NCBI GenBank assembly: GCA_015486095.1
Contig: WFSK01000054.1
Location: 1-11,097, forward strand
DNA: 11,097 nt
Reading direction: 5' to 3'
Origin: Thermotogae bacterium
GTDB lineage: Bacteria; Thermotogota; Thermotogae; B3-G13
Shown here: positions 1 to 5,644 of the stretch, one piece after another
Layout: every line of letters begins with the position of its first letter
How positions within the stretch are numbered: position 1 is the first letter of the stretch
The notes under the pieces: model-generated
Told to the model about the DNA's origin: nothing
What the model saw: the letters and a program-made list of their open reading frames with translations, nothing else
Database searches by the model: none
Program-made: the position numbers and the translations under genes

Positions 1-1
1 A

Positions 2-955
2 ATTTTAGCCTTTATGATCTATTGCTTTTCTCTGAACGATGCCTTCAAAAGGTACAGAATTACTGTTGGTACCTTCATCGTTATTTTCTTCCCGTTATTA
101 GTACTGTCTCTCGGAGGAGGTGGATATCTCTTTTCATTCATATCCTTAGATATAGGTATCGTTGTGGGGCTTATGCTGAAGGGAAAAGAAAGAGTTATAG
201 ATGTGATAGAGGCTCTTATTTGTGCCATCTTCGTCGAAGTGCTGCTCGAGATGGTATTCCATTTCAACACTCCTCTATATAACTGGAGTCCTACCGGAAG
301 TTACAGAGTAACGTTCTTCTTTCCCGATCCAGATCTATTTGCCATCTTCACAGGAGTCCTCCCGTTGTTGATGCTTTCTCATGTTCGAGAATGGGGAATG
401 AGAGATTACATTAGTATAATGTTGTCTGAACTTATCATCATTATGACGAAGACCATAGGCATCATAGCGATAAGCCTTATCATATTACTGCTCGTATCCT
501 TGAAGAGGAAAGAGGAAGGACTGCTATGGGTAGCATCTTCACTCCTGGGGATCTCCTTGATCGTTGGATACGAAAAGATCTGGTATATCGTGAAGTATTT
601 TTCGACTGTCTCGAGTCTCAGATTACACAAATGGAAGATAGCCTTATCTGCTTTTAATGATTCACCCTTTTTAGGAATAGGTTTTGGAAAGCTTCCTTTC
701 TGGTTTTATATTCAGACAGGTTCACTGGGTTTAGCGGATAGCGGTTTAATAGATTTACTTTCCCAGGGAGGGATCATCGCATTCTCTGCCTTCATAGCGG
801 GTTTAACACTCGTTACAAAAAGAAAAACACTTATCATGTTTACATATATAATACTTACTTCTATGTTCTATACCACCTTTTTGAATCCGATCCTAACTTT
901 TATGTTCGGCTTTGCATTGATGTTCACTATGAAGAAGACGAAGTTATCCTCATAA
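2..955 (+). CDS. O-antigen ligase/polymerase-like multi-pass membrane protein (5' partial)
   Basis: The frame is open from base 2, so the ATG at 14 is only the first Met in the window and the true start probably lies upstream. The 313 residues after that Met are strongly hydrophobic, with about eight or nine likely membrane spans. A longer polar stretch at about residues 185-245 should form the large external loop. That loop and the following span resemble the Wzy_C/O-antigen ligase pattern: an Arg and Trp at 203 and 207, a P-F-L-G-I-G-F-G motif near 218-225, then A-D-S-G-L-I-D-L-L at 241-249 and a Gly-Gly pair at 252-253. Enzymes of this superfamily join or polymerise lipid-linked glycans on the outer face of the cytoplasmic membrane. 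The glycan is unknown. The gene ends in TAA and converges on trxB with only 25 bases between the stops. An unrelated polytopic membrane protein remains possible. Confidence 0.6.
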   Translation: MLAFMIYCFSLNDAFKRYRITVGTFIVIFFPLLVLSLGGGGYLFSFISLDIGIVVGLMLKGKERVIDVIEALICAIFVEVLLEMVFHFNTPLYNWSPTGSYRVTFFFPDPDLFAIFTGVLPLLMLSHVREWGMRDYISIMLSELIIIMTKTIGIIAISLIILLLVSLKRKEEGLLWVASSLLGISLIVGYEKIWYIVKYFSTVSSLRLHKWKIALSAFNDSPFLGIGFGKLPFWFYIQTGSLGLADSGLIDLLSQGGIIAFSAFIAGLTLVTKRKTLIMFTYIILTSMFYTTFLNPILTFMFGFALMFTMKKTKLSS

Positions 956-969
956 GAAGAGATTTAAAT

Positions 970-989
970 CCAATAAGATGTTATCTTGG
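970..989. terminator. weak hairpin between convergent genes
   Basis: The 25-base gap between the convergent genes and the trxB stop codon hold a small imperfect hairpin: CCAA and GAT pair with ATC and TTGG around a GTT loop, with a three-base bulge. A perfect 10-base palindrome, GATTTAAATC, lies just to the left (961-970). Neither side has a proper T-tract, so this is only a weak candidate for a bidirectional terminator. Termination for each gene may occur inside the opposing gene or by Rho. Confidence 0.2.
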
Positions 990-1952
990 TGAATTGCTCG
1001 TTATATACTTATATGCTGACATCGCTGCTATGGCACCATCGGAGACTGCGGTAACAACCTGTCTTAAACTCTTCGCTCTGATATCTCCCACTGCATACAC
1101 GCCTTTTACGTTTGTTTCCATATCCTCGTTCGTGAGTACGAAACCGTTATCGTTGCACTCTACTTCATTCTTTATTAATCCGGTTTCGGGCTCTAAACCC
1201 ACGAAGATGAAGATGCCATCACATTTTACTTCTTTCCCTTTACCTTCCTTTAGATTTTCGATGATCACTGACTCTACCTTTGCATCTCCCTTTATCTCTC
1301 TTACTACTGAATTGAATATAAAGTCTATCTTAGGATTAGCCATCGCACGTTCTTGAAGGATGGCAGTGGCACGAAGTTTATTTCGCCTATGAACGACCGA
1401 AACCCTTCTTGCAAATTTCGTAAGGAATAAACTTTCTTCGATCGCGGTATCTCCTCCTCCTACTACTATCACATATTTATCCTTAAATAGAGGTGCATCA
1501 CATGGTCCACAGTAAGAAACACCTTTCCCTGTGAATTCTTCCTCTCCCGAAACCCTTAATTTGCGAGGCGAAGCTCCCATAGCCAGAATGACAGCTCTAC
1601 TGGTTATGGGATTGTCGTTCTCGTCGGATATGTATATCTTCTTTTCATCGTCCTTCAATTTCACCGAGGTGACTTCGGCATAGTGTATCTTTGCGCCGAA
1701 CCTTTGTGCCTGCTTTTCCATCTTTTCAGCGAGCGTTGTTCCCAATATCGGTTCTTCAAAACCTGGATAATTCTCGATATATTCCGTTAATGTGATCTGA
1801 CCTCCGGTCGCAGTTTTCTCCAGCAAAAGAGTCTTTAGACGCGCACGTCCAGCATATATGGCTGCACTTAAGCCCGCCGGTCCACCACCGATTATGACAA
1901 CATCGAATCTGTTATCCTGGATTCTCTCGCCCGTTAATCTGAAGTCGAACAT
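981..1952 (-). CDS. trxB: Thioredoxin reductase, NADPH/FAD type, with CGPC active site
   Basis: This is a 323-residue low-molecular-weight flavoprotein disulfide reductase, which passes electrons from NADPH through FAD and a redox cysteine pair to a thioredoxin-like partner in the cytoplasm. Visible motifs in order: FAD-binding GGGPAG at 22-27; the redox pair C148-G-P-C151 followed by D-A-P; NADPH-binding GGGDTA at 165-170; H188-R-R with Arg194, the usual mark of NADPH preference; and the C-terminal FAD site with G-D at 289-290. Length and order are normal for TrxB, with about ten extra N-terminal residues. The active site is unusual: CGPC replaces the common CATC and copies the thioredoxin motif. 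The ATG start lies 12 bases after the stop of the disulfide oxidoreductase gene, with only a weak GAG as ribosome site, so translation may be coupled. That neighbour is the likely electron acceptor. Confidence 0.95.
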   Translation of the reverse strand: MFDFRLTGERIQDNRFDVVIIGGGPAGLSAAIYAGRARLKTLLLEKTATGGQITLTEYIENYPGFEEPILGTTLAEKMEKQAQRFGAKIHYAEVTSVKLKDDEKKIYISDENDNPITSRAVILAMGASPRKLRVSGEEEFTGKGVSYCGPCDAPLFKDKYVIVVGGGDTAIEESLFLTKFARRVSVVHRRNKLRATAILQERAMANPKIDFIFNSVVREIKGDAKVESVIIENLKEGKGKEVKCDGIFIFVGLEPETGLIKNEVECNDNGFVLTNEDMETNVKGVYAVGDIRAKSLRQVVTAVSDGAIAAMSAYKYITSNSPR

Positions 1953-1964
1953 TTTTTACTCTGA

Positions 1965-2663
1965 TCAATCTTTATCTCTTATGGTATCCATAACAGCGTT
2001 CAGAACGCCTTCCACGAACTCTCTTTCTGGTAGTGCACCCACGAATGCGTATCTACCATTCACAGTTATGTGAGGTACACTGTACACATTGTTCTGGGTG
2101 GAAAGTACAGGAAATTCGTTGGCTTCTATCATGTTACTCGTTACATATTCACTCGCCATAGCCATACGATGAGCAGTCATAACCGCAGTTGGACAATACG
2201 GACATGTAGGTGTGATGAAGACATCTATGGAAATAGGGATGCTAAGCTTAGATAGGGCATCCAAAGATTCTGAAGAAAGCCTACTACCTTCCCCAGATGA
2301 TAATTGAATAATGGTTTCTATCATTCCACCGAATTCATATCCCGATGGAATTCCGTAATACCTTATCCCTTTATCCTCACCTTCTACCAGAGGTACTATT
2401 GCAGGGATCATCCTTATCCCATATTTCTCTGCTTCTTCATCGTCGATATCGAATGCGTTTGCTTCTATATTCTCACTCAAACCAGCCAATTCTTCCATCA
2501 ATTGATGAGTGGCCTCGCAGTATCGACACTCTGTGCTATCCTCCGTAGGTAATACCAGATCACTACTCTCTTTTCCAAAATAAACAAGCGTTATCTTCCT
2601 CACTAATTCTTCTTCGAACTTATTTTTGAGAAACTCGCTATCTTCTTTGGATAACAAAGCCAT
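1965..2663 (-). CDS. Protein disulfide oxidoreductase, glutaredoxin-like, double CXXC
   Basis: The 232-residue protein has two thioredoxin folds in tandem, the architecture of the protein disulfide oxidoreductases (PDO) of thermophilic archaea and bacteria. The N-terminal fold carries C46-R-Y-C49 and the C-terminal fold C154-P-Y-C157. Each has the expected downstream cis-proline (I-P-A at 86-88 and V-P-H at 196-198). No signal peptide is visible, so it acts in the cytoplasm, where PDOs form, reduce or isomerise protein disulfides. The gene follows pnp by six bases. Its ribosome-binding site AGGAG lies inside the last codons of pnp, so the two are translationally linked. trxB follows 12 bases later, and PDO with TrxB is a known redox pair in thermophiles. 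The length is normal and both motifs are intact. It could also serve as electron donor to a peroxiredoxin or ribonucleotide reductase. Confidence 0.92.
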   Translation of the reverse strand: MALLSKEDSEFLKNKFEEELVRKITLVYFGKESSDLVLPTEDSTECRYCEATHQLMEELAGLSENIEANAFDIDDEEAEKYGIRMIPAIVPLVEGEDKGIRYYGIPSGYEFGGMIETIIQLSSGEGSRLSSESLDALSKLSIPISIDVFITPTCPYCPTAVMTAHRMAMASEYVTSNMIEANEFPVLSTQNNVYSVPHITVNGRYAFVGALPEREFVEGVLNAVMDTIRDKD

Positions 2664-2669
2664 CGTATC

Positions 2670-4844
2670 TCATCTCCTTTTATTGTAGTGTTCACTTCGT
2701 CTCCGATTTGGAACGAAGTGATGCTTTGTATGTGAACGCTTTTCACGGTTCCCAGAATTTTCCGACACCAATTTCAATTGTATCTTACCGTTGTCATCCG
2801 TTGAGATCACCTTTACCTTTATTTTATCACCAACTTTCATAACTTGTGAAATATTCTTAACGTACCTTCCGAGATTGGAGATGTGTAACAATCCTATCTT
2901 TGAAGGCAAGATCTCCACAAATGCACCGTAATTCTCTACCCTCGTTACTACACCTTCGAAGATCTCCCCTTCTTTGATCTCCCTTATTAAGTTTTCTACT
3001 TCATCACGGGCTTTATCCAGATTTTCCTTGCTATTGCCAACGATCTTTACTGTTCCATCTTGCTCTATGTCGATCTTAACATCTGTATCTTCTATTATCT
3101 GCTTCACATTTCTACCACCGGGACCTATGAGATCTGCGATCTTCTCAATCGGTATCTTCATCACAGATATCAACGGTGCATAGGGAGAAAGGTGGTCTCG
3201 GGGTGTGCTTATGGTCTCTTCCATTATAGAAAGGATCTTCAACCGTGCTTCCCTCGCCCTTTCAAGTGCTTCTCGCATTACCTCTTCACTTATACCGGAG
3301 ACCTTTACATCCATCTGAAAACCTGTTATTCCTTCTCTTGTTCCTGCGACTTTGAAATCCATATCTCCGAGGTGATCTTCTTCTCCCAATATATCGGTTA
3401 GGATGACGGTTTTATCCTCCTCCTGTATCAGTCCCATTGCAATGCCGGCTACGTGTTTTTTAACGGGCACTCCTGCGTCCATGAGCGCCAAAGATGCAGA
3501 ACAAACCGTTGCCATAGAGGATGAACCGTTCGATTCCAATATCTCCGAGACAATCCTTATCGTGTAAGGAAACTCATCTTCAGAAGGGAGTATTCTCTTC
3601 ACAGATCTTTCTGCAAGGTGGCCATGTCCTATTTCTCGTCTTCCTGGCCCATGAAATGGTCTGGTCTCACCAACACTGTAAGGGGGGAAATTGTAGTGTA
3701 ACATGAAACGTTTTCGCCCTTCTTCCATGAGGGTATCTACGATCTGTTCATCTATGGTGGCGCCAAGAGTCACGACTCCTAAACTCTGTGTCTCCCCTCT
3801 CGTGAAGAGGGCTGAACCGTGAGTTCGAGGAAATATGCCGACCTCGCATGTAATGGGTCTTATTTCATCTATACCCCTCGAATCTACCCTAATGCCCTTT
3901 TCCACGATCATCCTTCTAACCTTCCTCTTCTCGTGTTCACCGAAGATAGACTTAAGCCTCGGAATGTAGTTTTTCTTCTCCTCCTCTTCCATATCCGACG
4001 TAACCTTTTCTATAAGCTCATCTCTGTAGGCATCTACTGTCTTTGATCTTTCTTGCTTTCCGGGGGTTAGAAGTTTCTCCTCGAGCACGGCATCGTCTAT
4101 CATATCCTCAAACTCCTTCTCGATCTCAGATTTCTCTTCTTCGGGAGAGAGTTCCATCTTCGTTGGATTGAACTCTGATATTATGCTCTTCTCAAATGTC
4201 ACCAATTCCTTTATCGCTTCATGTGCCTTGTTCAACGCACCAAGCATTACCTCTTCTGAAACCTCTGCGGCTTCTCCCTCCACCATAGTGATCGCATCTT
4301 CTGTTCCTGCCACCACTATATCGAGCTCTGCATTCTCGAGTATGGAGGTAGTTGGCATCACGATGTATTCACCATTTACATATGCTATTCTTACGCCAGC
4401 TACCACATCATTAAACGGTATGTCAGATATGTTCAAAGCCAACGATGCCCCTGTTATACCCCAGACATTCGGATCGTTTTCGGGATCGGCAGACAATACC
4501 GTAACTACGATCTGCACTTCGTTGAAGAAGTTATCTGGAAAGAGTGGTCTTATAGGACGATCCACGAGCCTGGCAGAAAGAATGGCCTCCTCACCAGGCT
4601 TCCCTTCTCTTTTTATAAACCCACCAGGTATTTTACCAGCTGCGTAGAACTTTTCCTGATATTCTACCGTAAGTGGAAAGAAATCGATATTTTCTCTCGG
4701 TTCCTTAGCGGCCGTTGCCGTGACTAACAATGCAGAATCAGCGAAACGAATGAGAATAGCTCCATTTGCCTGTTTTGCTACTCTCCCATGTTCGACGCTT
4801 AATTCTCTTCCTTCAAATTCTTTCTTCCAAACTTTAATTCCCAT
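2670..4844 (-). CDS. pnp: Polynucleotide phosphorylase (PNPase)
   Basis: The 724-residue phosphorolytic 3'-5' exoribonuclease releases nucleoside diphosphates from RNA and acts as a trimer in mRNA turnover and RNA quality control. Domains in order: first RNase PH core about 12-143, with the loop G-G-F-I-K-R-E-G-K; alpha-helical linker about 235-310, very acidic; second RNase PH core about 320-545, with F-T-R-G-E-T-Q at 347-353, G-P-G-R-R-E-I-G-H-G at 399-408, S-N-G-S-S at 438-442 and the metal-binding G-D-M-D-F at 493-497; KH domain about 560-615 with G-P-G-G at 574-577; S1 domain about 625-693; and a basic 30-residue tail rich in Arg, Lys and His that should bind RNA. Catalytic motifs look complete. 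The ATG start has an AGGAG 11 bases upstream. rpsO precedes it by 50 bases, the classic rpsO-pnp order. Confidence 0.98.
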   Translation of the reverse strand: MGIKVWKKEFEGRELSVEHGRVAKQANGAILIRFADSALLVTATAAKEPRENIDFFPLTVEYQEKFYAAGKIPGGFIKREGKPGEEAILSARLVDRPIRPLFPDNFFNEVQIVVTVLSADPENDPNVWGITGASLALNISDIPFNDVVAGVRIAYVNGEYIVMPTTSILENAELDIVVAGTEDAITMVEGEAAEVSEEVMLGALNKAHEAIKELVTFEKSIISEFNPTKMELSPEEEKSEIEKEFEDMIDDAVLEEKLLTPGKQERSKTVDAYRDELIEKVTSDMEEEEKKNYIPRLKSIFGEHEKRKVRRMIVEKGIRVDSRGIDEIRPITCEVGIFPRTHGSALFTRGETQSLGVVTLGATIDEQIVDTLMEEGRKRFMLHYNFPPYSVGETRPFHGPGRREIGHGHLAERSVKRILPSEDEFPYTIRIVSEILESNGSSSMATVCSASLALMDAGVPVKKHVAGIAMGLIQEEDKTVILTDILGEEDHLGDMDFKVAGTREGITGFQMDVKVSGISEEVMREALERAREARLKILSIMEETISTPRDHLSPYAPLISVMKIPIEKIADLIGPGGRNVKQIIEDTDVKIDIEQDGTVKIVGNSKENLDKARDEVENLIREIKEGEIFEGVVTRVENYGAFVEILPSKIGLLHISNLGRYVKNISQVMKVGDKIKVKVISTDDNGKIQLKLVSENSGNREKRSHTKHHFVPNRRRSEHYNKRR

Positions 4845-4894
4845 TTACAAATTTTCTCCTTTCTCACCTTTCGATTCTCCCCCATATTCTCCTT
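4845..4894 (-). other. rpsO-pnp spacer, purine-rich, several SD-like motifs
   Basis: The 50-base spacer is almost all purine on the coding strand and holds four Shine-Dalgarno-like runs (AAGGAGAA, GGGGGAGAA, AAAGGTGAG, AAAGGAGAAAA). Only the last is well placed for the pnp ATG. I see no stem followed by a T-tract, so transcription probably reads through from rpsO into pnp. In E. coli this spacer carries a terminator and an RNase III site that drives PNPase autocontrol; no comparable long hairpin is visible here. Confidence 0.5.
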
Positions 4895-5155
4895 TTACCT
4901 TCTCAAATTGAGGCTCTTTATTAGATTTTTATAACTCTCGGGGCTTCTTTTCCTCAGGTATTTGAGTAGCTTTCTCCTCCTGCCGACTAACTTCAAAAGG
5001 CCGCGTCTCGAGCTGAAATCCTTCTTGTGTACCTTGAGGTGCTCCGTTAAATGATTGATCCTCGCCGTTAAAATAGCGATCTGAACCTCTACGGAACCCG
5101 TATCATTCTCATGCAACCTATATTGGCTTATCACAGCCTCCTTATCGATACTCAC
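4895..5155 (-). CDS. rpsO: 30S ribosomal protein S15
   Basis: The 86-residue protein is a full-length S15, close to the usual 88-89 residues, and a primary binder of the 16S rRNA central domain. Family features visible: an N-terminal helix with Y-R-L-H-E-N-D-T-G-S-V-E-V-Q, the conserved L-T-x-R-I-N-x-L-T-E-H-L segment, H-K-K-D-x-x-S-R-R-G-L, and a basic C-terminus with R-R-R-K-L-L-K-Y-L. The H-x-x-D-T-G-S and H-x-x-D-x-x-S-R-R-G elements contain the residues known to contact rRNA. The start is GTG, chosen because a complete AGGAGGTGA ribosome-binding site ends just four bases upstream and the family N-terminus fits. It is the first gene of the rpsO-pnp-pdo-trxB operon. The leader just upstream holds a hairpin that may let S15 repress its own translation. 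Confidence 0.98.
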   Translation of the reverse strand: MSIDKEAVISQYRLHENDTGSVEVQIAILTARINHLTEHLKVHKKDFSSRRGLLKLVGRRRKLLKYLRKRSPESYKNLIKSLNLRR

Positions 5156-5162
5156 CTTTTCA

Positions 5163-5168
5163 CCTCCT
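5163..5168 (-). promoter_or_regulatory. Strong ribosome-binding site of rpsO
   Basis: AGGAGG, extended to TTAGGAGGTGA, is a near-complete match to the anti-Shine-Dalgarno sequence. It sits seven bases before the GTG start, which is what decides the start codon. It begins five bases after the end of the leader hairpin, so stabilising that hairpin could block ribosome access. Confidence 0.9.
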
Positions 5169-5173
5169 AAACG

Positions 5174-5207
5174 CCTGTTGTTCAGTAGAAATTCTACCGA
5201 ACACAGG
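5174..5207 (-). promoter_or_regulatory. rpsO leader hairpin, candidate S15 autoregulatory site
   Basis: The untranslated leader of rpsO folds into a stem of about 14 base pairs with an AATTT loop. CCTGT pairs with ACAGG, then G pairs with C beside one bulged A, then TTCGGTAG pairs with CTACTGAA including one G.U pair. The G.U pair is directly followed by a G-C pair (5'-GG-3' facing 5'-CU-3'). The same G.U/G-C step in helix 22 of 16S rRNA is a known S15 contact. The stem ends five bases before the Shine-Dalgarno sequence. There is no T-tract, so it is not an ordinary terminator. The hairpin is seen directly; the S15 role is inferred. Confidence 0.55.
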
Positions 5208-5220
5208 TTTCTAATTGTTA

Positions 5221-5247
5221 ATTATACCATGAATTGTAGGAAATCAA
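5221..5247 (-). promoter_or_regulatory. Extended -10 promoter for the rpsO operon
   Basis: A perfect TATAAT preceded by TG-G (TGGTATAAT, 5221-5229) gives an extended -10 element of the housekeeping sigma factor. A weak -35-like TTGATT (5242-5247) lies 15 bases upstream, shorter than the ideal 17, which the TGN extension can compensate for. Transcription should start near 5214, giving a leader of about 60 bases that includes the whole rpsO hairpin. Confidence 0.75.
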
Positions 5248-5326
5248 ATATTGGATGTTACCACAGTCTGTATAAAACTCGTTCACTTCGCTATGCCTGT
5301 CAACACCCTTCACAGATTACACATTC

Positions 5327-5354
5327 ATAATATATAGTTGTTACACTTTCACAA
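5327..5354 (-). promoter_or_regulatory. Possible second upstream promoter
   Basis: On the - strand TTGTGA (5349-5354) and TATTAT (5327-5332) are 16 bases apart and match four and five of the six consensus positions. This could be a second, distal promoter for rpsO. The sequence is AT-rich, so a chance match is quite possible. Confidence 0.25.
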
Positions 5355-5380
5355 CAGTCTCTCAACAACGGTACGCCTTT

Positions 5381-5626
5381 TTAAAGATGGCGGAAGTGGG
5401 CAACACAATCGTTCACATTGACGATGCACACCACCAAAACTCCATGAGGTAGGAGGTATATCTCGATGTGCGAGTATTGTAAGTGGTTGTGAAGACGAGG
5501 GAAGGTATCACGTCGGTGAGAAACAAGATGTTTCGAATGTGACGGCATGCAGGATGGACGCTCGTCACAGTCCGACGTGATACCCCTGAGTCGAGCAACA
5601 TCTTCACTTACATTGACGATGCACAT
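5381..5626 (-). CDS. Small ORF of 81 codons inside the palindromic element, uncertain
   Basis: The ATG follows an AGGAGG at nine bases' spacing, and the frame opens only 13 bases after the glycosidase stop, so it is placed like the last gene of that operon. The product is rich in Cys, His and Arg. It begins M-C-I-V-N-V and repeats V-C-I-V-N-V near its end, because a 31-base direct repeat falls in the same frame (offset 195 bases, 65 codons). Several differences between the two copies are silent or conservative (GTA/GTG, GCT/GCC, AGG/CGC, Glu/Asp), as expected if the repeat once coded for protein. Against this, the start signal lies in an inverted-repeat arm, so the same signal appears on the other strand, and the composition is unlike neighbouring proteins. 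I do not recognise a family. It may be a decayed gene or a by-product of the repeat. Confidence 0.2.
   Translation of the reverse strand: MCIVNVSEDVARLRGITSDCDERPSCMPSHSKHLVSHRRDTFPRLHNHLQYSHIEIYLLPHGVLVVCIVNVNDCVAHFRHL
5400..5430 (+). repeat. Direct repeat copy 1 (31 bases, partner at 5595-5625)
   Basis: This copy begins GCAACA and ends with the 16-base core ACATTGACGATGCACA (5415-5430). It aligns without gaps to 5595-5625, exactly 195 bases away, with 25 of 31 positions identical. It lies just outside the palindromic element on the rpsO side. Confidence 0.85.
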
Positions 5627-5644
5627 CGAGATATGCCTCCTACC
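5448..5644. repeat. Palindromic element of about 197 bp with nested stems
   Basis: The ends are a 24-base inverted repeat (5448-5471 against 5621-5644) with a single mismatch, T5457 against G5635. Moving inward come an 8-bp stem (5478-5485/5605-5612, TGTAAGTG) and a perfect 13-bp stem (5504-5516/5572-5584, GGTATCACGTCGG), separated by internal loops. The centre holds two more hairpins: GAAACA/TGTTTC with a three-base loop (5520-5534) and TGTGACG/CGTCACA (5538-5569). The right arm covers the stop codon of the glycosidase gene (5640-5642). No transposase is nearby. The layout fits a MITE-like mobile repeat, a structured RNA, or a large 3' hairpin protecting the glycosidase mRNA. The pairing is seen directly; the function is unknown. 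Confidence 0.85.
5595..5625 (+). repeat. Direct repeat copy 2 (31 bases, partner at 5400-5430)
   Basis: This is the second copy of the GCAACA...ACATTGACGATGCACA module. It overlaps the inner end of the right inverted-repeat arm by five bases. The copy at 5400-5430 lacks that arm sequence after it; there an inverted copy of the arm begins 17 bases later. The region therefore looks like rearranged pieces of one ancestral module. Confidence 0.85.

Noticed and set aside
994..1356. 120-codon + strand frame across trxB
   Set aside because: It is a shadow of the conserved thioredoxin reductase coding frame.
4168..4647. 159-codon + strand frame across pnp
   Set aside because: It lies wholly antisense to a highly conserved part of PNPase, its Ser/Thr-rich product looks like a frame shadow, and no ribosome site was seen.
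5466..5492. Nine-codon + strand frame (M-C-E-Y-C-K-W-L) as a leader peptide gene
   Set aside because: It has a good ribosome site, but no + strand gene follows for it to control, and the signal is a by-product of the inverted repeat.
5448..5644. Intrinsic terminator of the glycosidase operon
   Set aside because: The - strand has only a four-T run several bases beyond the arm and the hairpin loop is very long, so it is not a standard terminator, though it may still affect the mRNA end.
5448..5644. CRISPR array or integron attC site
   Set aside because: There are only two direct-repeat copies with a long structured interval, no regular spacers, and no integrase or Cas gene in the window.
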